NCBI GenBank assembly: GCA_003339415.1
Contig: PDHQ01000003.1
Coordinates: 186,001 to 250,000 of the forward strand
Reading direction: 5' to 3'
Source: Ophiocordyceps camponoti-saundersi (nom. inval.)
Taxonomy: Eukaryota > Ascomycota > Sordariomycetes > Hypocreales > Ophiocordycipitaceae
Length of the DNA stretch: 64,000 bases
Below, in pieces: positions 36,203 to 47,906 of the stretch. A program made the position numbers and the translations under genes. Every line of letters starts with the position of its first letter. The first letter of the stretch is position 1. The notes under the pieces were generated by a model. That model did not search any database, had not been told where the DNA came from, and saw only the letters and a program-made list of their open reading frames with translations.

Positions 36203-36229
36203 GTAATCCGTATAGCGTCTACGGATTAC
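36203..36229. repeat. Perfect 10-bp inverted repeat built on TCCGTA
   Basis: Arms GTAATCCGTA (36203-36212) and TACGGATTAC (36220-36229) are exact reverse complements around a 7-nt spacer. It is the most symmetric member of the TCCGTA motif family in this region. Confidence 0.9.
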
Positions 36230-39200
36230 GTCTGTCTCCATATCCGTATCTCTCTCTCTCACTCTCTCACACACCATTTACATGCAGGAACCGTCTTCTT
36301 GCCCCGGTTACTCGGGCAGCCAGTTTCTTTTTCTTCTTCTTCCCCCTCCCCTTTCCTTCTTCCCTCTTTGCTTTTTTTTTTCTCGCTCATCGTTCTTACT
36401 TTCTTTTCCTCTTCCTTGTTTTTTCACACGTTTATTTTTTTCTCTTCTCTTTCCTTCTCTTCCTTACTTCTTTTCTTTGCCCCCCCCCCACCGTTGCGAC
36501 GTTGCGCGCCCTGAGTCCAAGTTCCCGGGTCCCCACAAGGCTATGTGTTTATCTTATTTCTTTTTGGCTTGGGGACATTATATGGGAAAGCAGATATATC
36601 TGTATCCGTAGTAGGTAGGTGGTAGGTAGCGGCGGAGCGAATTCACACATTGAGCTGCAAGCCACGGGAATCCCTCGTCGGGAAGTACGGATACACTACG
36701 GACGTATATGTATGTACCTACACACTGACATACATACATACATGCTCAGCCGCCCCTTTTTCTTTCTTTCTTCAACCGTTCCCTCTCGCCGGATGGACGG
36801 AGTGGTCTTCCGTCCTGCCGGGTGGTGAGACGCAGCGTCGCGTTGCATCCGCAGCCGAGTTTCATCCCTCGATCAATCTCTCTGTGTATCCCACTCCGTC
36901 TACCTAGGTATCCGTATATACATTCTCCGTGCATGTAACCCAGTTTCTGTTGAAGACGAAAGAAAAGAAATTGGAAGATGAAGAAGAAGAAGAAGAAAGA
37001 GAAGTGAGGTTCGGACCAGCTATATATACCTACTAGTAGTCGAGGGAAGACCGTCGTGCCTTACTCATACTACCACTAACCGGATGTGATGGAGGCAAAG
37101 AAGCGTGCCAACTCCGTCTGCCCATCGAGAGATTCGAGATCAAAAGGGTTCCGTCGGTAACTCCCGCGTTGGTTCTAATATATAACACGTTGCTTGCCTA
37201 CACTCGGTATCGCGTCCGCAAGAACATACATACATACGTGAAATCTCAGATGCAAATATTACCTCGTCCAGCCACTCACCCGCATATGTGTGTGTAGCAA
37301 GCTGTTTGTCTACGTAGTACCTATCCTCTCCATCTACTCCGTACATACATACACGTATCTACCTATCTGGGTAGATGGAGAGGCAAGCCAAGCAGGTAAA
37401 TCTTGGTGCATACATACCTACATATGTACTCCGTACGATCACCATCCAATGTATGTACATGCACTATTCGTGCATCTGCTGCTGCATGTATGTATGTATC
37501 TTCCCGCCTGCAGCAGTAGAAATGAATTAACCTTGGGGGTACGTCCGTAATCAACACGTACTAATACATTGTATAAAGCCTTGCCCCCCCCCTTCCTCCT
37601 CTCGCGTATGCACATACGGATATAGGTAGATACTCACTAGCAGGCTTCTCCCCGGTTCAACTGGCCGATGATCTTCGGGATGGCAACCCGCCTCCGAGGA
37701 AAACAAGCTGATGGGAAAAGCGGAGCCTGCCGGCCCCCTTCTCCTCCTCGTCCTTCCCCCCTCCCCCCCCGTCCCCCTCCTTCGTCACCATCCATCCATC
37801 CATCCATCTTTTGTTACTTGTTTTTCCCCCCCATCGTTTCTAATCCGTTCTGTTTTTTTTCTTTCTTTCCCTTACTAATTCTCCGCTGTCTTTCAAACTC
37901 TATCATAGCTACCTATTCAGCTGAACTTACCGCACAGCCGGGACCGATCTGTAGTTGGCGGCCGCATCATCCTCTAAAATACCCTTATAGATAGAATATG
38001 AGGCTCTTCGTCTCTTTTTCTCATACGTGCTTCTAGACGATCTTCTGGATTCTTCCTCTCGAGCCTTTTTTATCACTCATTCTCTTTCCCACATGATCCA
38101 TGCTTCCGGAGCCGTGCATGCAGCAAAGCATGAGGAACAAGCAAATACAACTGCATTTACAAATTAGACGCGGGGGGGGGGGGCAAAGATCGGATGGAGG
38201 AGGGGAGGGGGGTGAGCAGAATGATGCGGGGGACGTTGCTCAAGACGGTCCGTCCATCTTCTTCATCGACTTGTCTTTGGACACTCTTGTTTTTTTTCCT
38301 CCTTCCTTTCTTCTTCTCTTTGCTTCTCCCTCTCCTCCTCCCGCGTTGCTGGTAAAACCTGGGGAACCGGGCAAGCTTTCTTTGTTTGTTGTTCTTTTTT
38401 GTACGGATATCCGTCTGTTGTACGAAAGGGGGCCCGCGGTCCGCATAGGCATACATACACACACACACATATGCCTACATCAGGAAATCTCTTCCATGTT
38501 TCGAAAATGGCCGGGGGGGGGGGGAAACCATCCTTTGAATCTTGAATTCCTTTTGGGAAACTAAAATTCGACTGCCTTTCCTCATGAGTTCAGACATACG
38601 AAGTGCACCTACCTACGCATCCGTAGAGACCTACATAAAGAAGGTGATATGATACACGTTCGCGTGTTCAGCAAAGGAGTAAGATGACGTTGAAAGAAGC
38701 CATCATCTTTTCTCTCTCTCTCTCTCTGTCTTTCTTTGGTCAAGTGTGAAACTGATTCTTCCGGTTTCCATCAGCATCACGACACGTACATAGAATCCCT
38801 ATTCTATCGTCATCACAGCCCCGAATGTCGTGTTATTATTGTCTTGTTCAACAGTGAAAATTCGACATGGGAGGCCGAACGACGTGTCATCGGACGTGTC
38901 CATTGGTGGGCCCGTGGTCCTGGATCTTTGATTGAATAATCCGAGATCCGTGATCCATGATCCCGGACAGCTGTGACTTGACTGTCCGTGCGACGAACGA
39001 CAGCTCATCATCACTCAACGGTCGGGTTAATCGTCGGTTCATATACTGCGGATACATGGTACCTCCTCGGCGGATAGAGAGAGAGAGAGAGAGAGGCTGT
39101 TGGGCTGATACGCGGTGAGTGTGACCAACGAGCGGCCACCGCCTCCCCTTTACACACCCCTCCCCCCCCCCGGGAGGTCAGCGCTCCCCCCCTCCCTTCT

Positions 39201-40675
39201 CCTCTCCCTTCCGTTCCCTTTTCGCGGCACACGCCGCTTGAATGTACATCTGGTAGAAAGTGTCTCAGCTGAAATGGTGAGTGAGAGAAGAGGCCTAAGC
39301 CCCATGTGGAGCTGGCACTATGAGTTGGTGGGCGGAAAAGCCTCACTGCTCGTCGGATCTTTTGTGAAGGAGGAGCTGACCTTGCCGGGCGCTTTGACCC
39401 GTGGCCCCGGGGAGACAGACGGACGGACGGACAGACGGACGGACGGACGGACGGATTGATGGATGGGCTGGATGGTTCCAAGAGGCTCGCTCCTTGTCTC
39501 TGGTGTCATGGCGAGTTGTTATTAGACGGTATCCCCGTAATCTATAATCCGTAGATACTATCCGTACTTAGCTTTCCTAGTATCTAGCTAATCTACTCCG
39601 CATCCGTATATCCGTCCTGCATTCACATGTAGTATGTAGGCATGCTGGTAGAGCACAAGGAGAAGGGATTAGAAAAGCCAAGTGGCAGAAAGAAAAAAAG
39701 CGACGGCCTGCAGCGGGTGCTAGATGCGAGTGCATAAACGCAAGCCTCGTGATTACCCATTAGGTCCGGCCTTGCATACATGATACATGTGTGTATGTAC
39801 GTACATATATCATAGACGATGGCGGTGATGAACAACAACGCACATGATGATGCTGATGATGCTGATGATGGTATCTATGATGGCGTTGGCGTCACTTTCC
39901 GCCGTCCTAGCGCCATCCTGCATCGGTAGGTAATACATTGGGCAGGTAAGCCAGCTGGTACAGCCACTGTAGGAGTAGTGGTAGTGAGCTGTGTAGCGCT
40001 TTGTAGTGCGTGGTAGCGAGAAGCCAAAGCGCGCCATGTTATTATTGGTCTCTCAACAAATCCATTGTTACCGTCTGATTACCATCTGTGTGTCTTTATT
40101 CTAATCCTCTTGCATGCTTCTACCTGGCTCCTATCAGAAGCTACCAGCTAGAAGCTACCAGATACAGCTACAGCTACCAGCTACCGCCTCTCTCTCTCTC
40201 TCTCTCCTATTCACTGGCCTACCGACGCCACGTCACCAGCAGCAGCTCACCATCAGCATCATCATCATGCGAGTCTCTTGCTGTGAATATCGGCCTATCT
40301 ACCTAGTTGACTTTACTACTTCGTTGTCTATCATCTTTTCTTAACTCAAAGCAGCTAATTTGACTACCTAGGTAAGTATCTGCCCTACGAGAAGAGAGAA
40401 CATCGGGAGTGTTGGGGTAGATCGAGAGAGACAAGGAGATAGGTACAGACGGACAAGTGGGAGTCAGCGAGTGAAAGAGAGTGAGTAGAAGAGAGAGAGG
40501 GAGAGGGAGAGAGGGAAAGAGAAAGAGAGAGAAAGAGAGAGAGAGAGAGAGGGTGCTACCGCCATATCGCCGATTGCCCTCACCCGCCGGACTGAACCCC
40601 TGGTAGCCCCGGCACTGCGGCTCCAGCCTTCGCCTCGAGGCTTTGCGATTCTTAACCTGGTTCTTTATACTCTCG

Positions 40676-40782
<107 letters not shown>

Positions 40783-41826
40783 CCTCTTCCTATTCCTCCC
40801 CCCCCCCCCCCCGGGGAGCAGCCTCATTGATCACCTTGCATCCGGCTCATCATCCTACCGTTTGTAAGTACGTATATTCCTCTACGAATAGCGCCATGTA
40901 CTTCCCACATGCACCCTTGTAACCCTGAGCAGCTCTTCCGTGAATGTGCAAGTGCTGACTCCCCCCCCCTACAGATGCTCAGACATGGGGGCGTGCTTCT
41001 GTGAATTGGAGGAGGGTGTTTGCTTGCTTGCCGTTCAAAGAGAGTGAAAAATTTGTCCGCACCATGACGGATTCACCCCAGTTCATTTGTCCCCCTCCGA
41101 AGGAGAGAGAGAGTGTGAGAGTGAGAGAGAGAGAGATGGCAAGGCCTCGATCCCTCACCACCACAACACACACACACACACCCACACCCCCCCCTTCCCA
41201 GGGGATTGAGTGGTTACCTCTAATGCAGGCGCAGCTGTGGAAGTCAAGATCTCTGGTGCCAGACCCGGACGATTGGCTACCACCCTGGCCGTGTCCATTG
41301 GTACCCGCCGTTTGCTCGCCCCCGGGCATCGCTACATATTGGACCCCTTCTCCCACCTCCCATCCCTCACTCCTTTCGTTGTCACGTTTTTACTCTCTCC
41401 TCCCGACTCCCCAACGGCCCCTTTTTCTCTGTCCATCGTCGTTCCCTTCCTGCCTGGGGGTCTCAAGTTATCTTCTTCCAGGTTGAACTTGCTCCCCCCC
41501 CCCTCCTCTCATCTCGACCACCAGCAAAACCCTTGGTGTCGTCTTACTTGGGGGTCGTCGTCATCACGTCGTTCACCTTTTTCTCTCCCACCAAAAAGGA
41601 AAAAAAAACCAAAACAAACTTCCCCAAAACAAAAAAAAACGTTCTTCCTTTTAAAAGAAATCGGAGCAAAACGACTTTGACATTGTCGTCACCTTCACCT
41701 TGTTGGTCTTGCTCTTTGCAGCGAGGCTGACTATAACGAGGCAAACTGGCTCTGCCGGGAACACCAGTGGCTTCCCAGAGTTGGGCTCGCTGGCCACAGC
41801 AACAAGCTTCCCATGACTTCCCCGGC

Positions 41827-43656
41827 ATGATGGAAGCTCCTGGAGCCTTCATACACTATGACTCTCGGAACCAAAACGTGCCACGGCCTTTGCAGCAGCA
41901 ATATGTGACGTACGGCTCTGCCTCGATCCCGACCTCGGGTCCGCCTCCGCAGCAACATCCGTACCCAAACCAGCCGCCCTTTGCCTACGTCCCGTATCAA
42001 AGTTCGCCGCCTTCAACACCCATTGGATCGCCGTTCAAGCATGATGTCCACCAGCGATCGGCCCCCAGTCAGAGGATACCGGCACCGCACGACGATGGTC
42101 CCCTCCGCCACGGTCCTTTTCGGCGAGGGTCCAAGTCTCTGAGCGAGACTCGACGACGCCAGTCGCCATCGACCAGGAGCGAGTCCCAGGTGTCGACGAC
42201 TGCCCGCTCCGTCTTGTCGAATCCGACGGCCAACTCCAAGACCATCACATACAACGAGACCATTAACCCGGCTGACCGGATCAACTTTGAGACCGACGTC
42301 GATGAGCTCATGAAGGTCATCCAGACGAATGAAGATGAGGAAGAAGAGGTCGAGGCGCGAGGGCAGGCCCCCACGCCTGCTCATACTCCGGTGTCAGACT
42401 CCGGCTCTGTCCAGAAGAGTCCCGTCCGGCAGCAGACTCCCGGTCGGGGCGATGTCAAGCCAAAGAAGAAGTGGGTGTGCGATGGACCTAGTTGCCGCAA
42501 GCGCTTCGTTCAAAAGACCCATCTCGATATTCATCGACGAACGCATACCGGGTTGAAGCCTTATGTTAGTTAGACATGTCATCACGAGCCGTCATTCCCA
42601 TTTAACCGTGTGTTAGGTCTGTACCAAAGAGAACTGTGGCCTTACCTTTTCTCAGCGGGGAAATCTGAAGGTTAGACTCAACATCCCATCACGCAGTAGG
42701 AGGAAACTAATGACTCTTTTGCCTTTGGCTAGACACACATGAGGCGTCATACCGGAGAGAAGCCCTTTGCTTGCACCATCTGTGGCAAAATGTTTGCACA
42801 GCGCGGGAATGTTCGGTCTCACGAGGAAACGCACAAGGGGCTTAAGCCTTTCGTCTGTCGACTTGATGACTGCCACAAGACCTTTTCGCAACTTGGCAAC
42901 ATGAAGGTGAAGCTCGATAAACTCATTTGGAAGACGAATGATGACGGAACTGACATGTTGTCTCTCTCTCTCTCTTAGACGCATCAAAACAACTTTCACA
43001 AGGAAGCCTTGCAGCAACTGACGTCCATGTTCATAAGATGCGCACAGATGGGTCATGTTCCGGACGAGCACGCGGAGCTGTTTGAATACTTTAAAATCCA
43101 CTATAAGAACAGCAACAAGGGTATCAAGGGTCGTGGCAAGGCTCGCACCGTCGCTCCCAAGGTCCCTAAGGGAGAGTCCAACTCCCAACAACAGCAACAA
43201 CAGCAGCAACAACAGCAGCAGCAACAGCAACAGCAGCAGCCTCAGCAGCAACATCAACAGCAGCAGCAGTATCCCCAGCAGCAACAGCAGTCTCAACCGC
43301 AGCAGCCGCACCCCCGCCACCACCACCACCACCACCACCAGTCGCAGCACTCGCAGCACCAGCCGCAACAGCAGCACACGCCGCCGCAGCAGCACCCTCC
43401 CCCGTCGGCCCTGGCTTTCCCGCATCACCTACCGATGCCCAACCCCCAGCAGTCGGCGCACCCGTCTTACGTGCCTGGCCCCGCCGGACCAATGACGAGC
43501 ATCCCGCGACACAACCACCTCCACCATCACCATCATCACGCCAGTGTGTTCGACGCACCTCAGCACCCGCCCGCCGGCGGCAACGGCGCGACTGGTATGC
43601 TTTACGAGGACGAGCACGCGCGGCAGATGACCTTTACCACTGACCGCATGTATTAA
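41827..43656 (+). CDS. C2H2 zinc-finger transcription factor, four fingers, Gln/His-rich tail
   Basis: Exons 41827-42564, 42617-42670, 42733-42906 and 42979-43656 give 547 aa. The first in-frame ATG pair is at 41827/41830. A conserved patch [20 protein letters not shown] lies before an acidic stretch. Four consecutive C2H2 fingers follow at about residues 219-330: C-x4-C (CDGPSC), C-x4-C (CTKENC), C-x2-C (CTIC), C-x4-C (CRLDDC), linked by TGLKPY, TGEKPF and KGLKPF. Introns fall between or after fingers. The last 150 residues are dominated by Gln and His runs. The finger set resembles proteins annotated as Azf1-like in filamentous fungi; I am not certain of orthology, so no symbol is given. 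A DNA-binding nuclear regulator is well supported. The long upstream region suggests complex control. Confidence 0.92.
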
Positions 43657-46600
43657 CACAAACAAAAAAAAACATCACACCCCTGATGGATATCACGACT
43701 CTACGATGATGCTCTACGAACTGTGTCACACTGGATTATCGAGTCCGGTCGACAGAAGAGAAGAGGTGAAAAAAAAGGCGGCTGTTACAGGCGCCGACAG
43801 CGATTGGTTTCTTTATTCTTGGTGGGTTCGCCTTGTGTCTGATTCCTTGCATTTTTCTTGCTTCGCCACACGTGTCTTGTTTTCACAACCGCGTGGCAGC
43901 GAAGGTCGGTTCTGTCAGGGACAGTTTCGTCTACCATGAGCGCTCATTTTCCCGACCATGCCATTGTTCACTCTGCCATCATTGCCTGCCTGCATTTCAT
44001 GTCTTCCTTCTCATTGACTCACATCCGGACGGTGCGTTTGGACACAAAAAACCTTTTTTTTTTCCCGCTGTTCAGGGGCATTTTATTCGTTGCCCAGATT
44101 TTTTTTCCAGTCGTTTTGATTTTCGTTCCCCCCCCCTTTTCAATGGTCAGTTGACAGTGGAAAGGGGGAAAGGGAAATCGATGATCACCACACCTTACAA
44201 AAAACTCGCACGCACAAAAATATTCTTGAAAATAACTACGGGAGAGAGCTTGCGGACACTGAGAATTCATTACTTTGCATTGCTTTTTGCTCTCTTTTTT
44301 TTTTACAGTTGGGTTTCTTGGCTTTGGTTTGGTTTTTTAAGGGGGGAGAGGTGGGAATGTGAGGGATGAGAGGGAGCTCGAATTTCTCGCCTCTTCTTTC
44401 TTTCCACCTCTCCCTCCCCCGGACGGAGCATTGAGAAATCAGAAAGAAAGGAAAAAAGACCTGTTTAAGCGGGTGGTGTTGGTGGGAAAGAATGAGAGAC
44501 TGTCTCTTGTTTTTTTTTAAAACCGCATTGAGTTTTTTCTTTGTGGTGTTATTTTTGTTTGCTTGACTTTATCCCAATACTGGATTCTGTCATTCACTTG
44601 TGTGTGTGTGTGTGTGGTTGTTTGCGGTTTACGTGTGTTGTAGCATGCCGTCTTCTTTTTGTGTCTACCTACCTTTGTTCGACGGATATATGGTCTCTTC
44701 TTGTATCTTGCACTTGTCGTGTTGATTTCTACGAGGATTTTCCATGTGTGCGTTTTGAGCCGTCACCTGCTTTGGAAGAAAGGATGGGGAGATGGAATGG
44801 GGGGGAAAGGCTTGATAGGGTCATTGTGGAAGGGGATTGTTCTGTTGGGGGGCAAATTGAGGAGTCGATTTGGATCTGGGGGGGGGACAAAAGAGTGTGT
44901 TTTCTAGGACGATGGATGGCGATGGGTTTAGCAGATTTGACATGTTGACCTACTAGGATAGTCGACAATATCATGGCCTATAGTCGATAACATAGGGGGC
45001 TTTCTTTAGTCAGATCACACGATGGCTTCACCATCAGCTTATAGGTGAGAAAACAAGAGAACGTCAGATTATTAGCAACCCAACACTTTTCTCTGTTCCC
45101 GTGTTGAGAGAAGGCTGCGGCGTCCCCTGGCCGTCCCAATCTTTCTTTCCCCCTTTTTTTCCTTTCTCATTATCACGCATATGCTAGGACGGGGGGGTTT
45201 AAAAAGGGGGGGGGGAGCGCTTATAAGACCAAGGCCAAGGCACGGCAAGATGCATCTTGCGTCTATGTATGTCTACCACGGTAGAGAAATTATGCAAGGG
45301 AATCGGAGACGGGACTTTTTTTCTATTATTGTATTTCTTTCAAGGATGGGATAGAGATGGGGGTTGGAGGTGAGATTTCAAGCCGCGCCTCCGTCACTAC
45401 AAGAGACGAATGCATAGTGGACGAAGGTTTTTTTTTGGCCCTTCCCCTATTCCGATTCTCTAAAGCTGTTTTTTTCTCGTCTTGAGCTGAGTTACATGGA
45501 TAGCCCTTGATGAGTTGGTAAAGGAGGGCAGGAAGAGTTTTTTAGAAAGGGGGGGGGGGGAGGAGAGAGGGACTGAAGCCTTTTTACGATGGGTCGTAAA
45601 CTTGTGGGAGGGGAGACGTGTAGCTTCTCGTTTTTAGGGGGGAAAGGAGGAGAGGAAAGAAGCTGGGATCATGGGTGTTGAGGCATCCTGGGATATATGT
45701 AGGTAGGTCTCTTGTGCGTCATGATTTGCTAGATGGTGGAAGACAAGGGCTGCATACCTACCTACCTACCTACCTACCTAACTGCCTACCTACATACATA
45801 TCCGTACACACTATCCGTACATACCTACATACATATGTACATACTAAGTAGGGAAACCAAGTCCTGTGCCGATAAATAGCGGAAAAGAAAGAGACTCGTA
45901 AATGTTACGTGTCGAATATGTATATCCGTATGGCGTCCATATATGTACGTACAATGTGTATCGTCTCCGTCGGTGAGGGTAAAGAATGACATGTCTTCAG
46001 GGGCGTAAATGGTGGGGGAGGGGAAAAAGCACGGGCCGGCGACCCGTTTTTTTTTTTTTTTCGAAGCGCCTCGGCTGGATTGTACCGGGGCCGGGACGGA
46101 CGGGACGGGCGGGACGGATGAAGAAAGCACCACCAAAAAAGGACAGCAAGCTGACAAGCTCCGATTGAGGCTTGGCTTTTTTTTTGGGGGTCAAACGCCC
46201 CCCTTCCCTTTCCCTTCTTCTCTTCTCGAGTCTCTTTCTCGTGTCACCGCCTTCAGTTTCTCTTTTTCCTGGCTCGTGCCCTCTTTCTCAGACTTGACAG
46301 CTTTCCCTGTGGCGTGGGGCTGCAAGTCTCACCGCTGGTAACTGGGGATATCCCGTCATGTTTTTTTTTTCTCTAGATGGGAAGAGAGGGAGAGAATAAG
46401 AGAATCAGATCTAAAATAAACAAAAGACATGTATTGTACACGCCCCCTCCCTCTCTCCCTTAAACAAGGAGCTTATTCCTTTCCAGCCCCCGGACCCGCG
46501 TCCTCCCTTTTTTGTTTTTTGTCCGCTCTTCTTTGGTGCACGCCCCCTTGTATGTCGTTCTTTTTTTTTGCTCTTGCTTCGCGTCTCTGGAACAGCCTCT

Positions 46601-47159
46601 TCTCGTCGGAGGGCTGTCTCAGTTGTCCGGGATTCGACGATTGGTCTAGAGTTCTAGACCACCGATGTCGGGTGCATGTCGTTATTGCGGGGGTGGCGTG
46701 CGCTGCTCACTTCTCCTGAGCCGGACAGTCGGGTGGAAGGAGAAGAAGGGAGAGAAGGAGGAGGAGGAGGCTCAAAGGCGTCGACAGAGGAGGGAAAAGG
46801 AAAAAAATTATCCGTTTTTTTTGTTCTTCTCTTCCTTCTCTATAATTTCCTCTTATAGCAAAGCTTTCTTTCGTCTTCCTCCTTTCAAACACACACCAAT
46901 CTGGTAATCATGGCAGAGTGTGACGTGGGGAGACAGAGACAGAAAGGGATAGAGAAAATTTTTTTTCCTCTCTCCATTGTCTTTGTTGCCCCTGAGAAAA
47001 GAACCCCAAAACGCAGCTGAAGGACAATCGGGGCGGCGCCAGGCCAGATCAGATCCCCAAAGCAAGACAGCAGCCTCGATCACTGCATGACACAGGTCAT
47101 TGTCCTCGATTGGGAAAGGCGAGACAGAGCTGGGGAGGGGGTGTGAAAGAAAAAAAAAA
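43657..47159. other. 3.5-kb gene-poor region between C2H2 factor and URM1
   Basis: No supportable gene. Contents include T-rich stretches, G homopolymers (about 45201-45215, 45550-45560), a GT repeat near 44600-44615, TACC/TACA repeats with TCCGTA motifs at about 45755-45845, and purine-rich DNA near 46735-46810. The open frames seen have low-complexity or Cys/Phe-rich translations without family features. Confidence 0.6.
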
Positions 47160-47674
47160 CTAGCCTCCGTGCAAGGTCGAGACGAAGAGGATGTTGTCTC
47201 CGGCCTTCAGCTCATACCTTTCCTCATCTTCCAGCTCCCAGTCTGCGTCATTGATGAGGACAAGGATTCCCGGCCGTCTTTACCGTCGGAAAGAGAGGGG
47301 AAAGAAAGAAAGAAGAAGAAGATCAAGTTAGCTAGAGAAGTAACAGGGATAGCATTGGGTTATAAAACGCAAGATGTACAGATGACCGTCCAGGACGAAC
47401 AGATGCTTGCGTGTGTCCTGGATGACGTGCTGGCATAGGTGATCTATCAGGTACCCCATCGTTGGACGGCCGCCTTCACTGTCTTGGGCGGGTAGAGTGA
47501 GGGAGTGGTGACGTTGGTCTGCGAAGAGCATTTCGAGCCCGCCTCTGTAGTTGTGAGTGTGTGGTTAGCGTGAGGGATGATCTGCGAGGAAAAGCTGGAA
47601 AAAAAGGAGGAGGGAGTAACTTGCGAGAACTCTACGGAAATATTCATGTCATTGGCGCCGTCGGAAGAGCTCAT
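47160..47674 (-). CDS. URM1: Ubiquitin-related modifier 1
   Basis: Three exons (47674-47625, 47544-47380, 47277-47160) encode 110 aa. Landmarks are NISVEFSGGLEMLF at the N-terminus, [20 protein letters not shown], a central [25 protein letters not shown], and the C-terminal [16 protein letters not shown] ending in the Gly-Gly that is activated by Uba4. Urm1 is a sulfur carrier for 2-thiolation of wobble uridine in tRNA and can also be conjugated to proteins. The first intron must start with GC: only GCAAGT, cut after TTCTC, gives the family sequence FSGGLEML, while the nearby GTTACT would destroy the frame. The second intron (GTACAT...AAAG) restores LRPG. It is divergent from ELP2, 232 bp away. 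Confidence 0.95.
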
Positions 47675-47906
47675 TAAGGTTTTGTGAATGAAAGGGATTC
47701 TGATCCGTAGTTGAAGAGAAGAAGAAGAAGAATGGCTCACGATAATGATAATGACGATGACGATAGTGATGGATTGATAGTGATAACGATAAGCAAACCA
47801 GAAAAAAAAAACGGTTACCTAAGCCAAAACTCAACCGTCTTCCTCGCTCGCCAGCCAATCAGAGCGCCATGATTGAACAATTTTCAGCCTCACACGCCAG
47901 CCTCTC
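47675..47906. promoter_or_regulatory. Bidirectional promoter region of URM1 and ELP2
   Basis: The 232-bp space separates two start codons on opposite strands. It contains GATAATGATAATGACGATGA-type imperfect repeats (about 47735-47785), a poly-A run and a CCAAT box at 47855-47859, oriented toward ELP2 and 48 nt before its ATG. Shared control is inferred from distance only. Confidence 0.55.

Noticed and set aside
41001..41486. 161-codon frame upstream of the C2H2 factor
   Set aside because: It shows no conserved motif and lies within a probable spliced 5' leader; at most it is an upstream ORF.
44541..44948. 135-codon frame downstream of the C2H2 gene
   Set aside because: Cys/Val/Trp-rich translation with no motif, lying in simple GT- and T-rich DNA.
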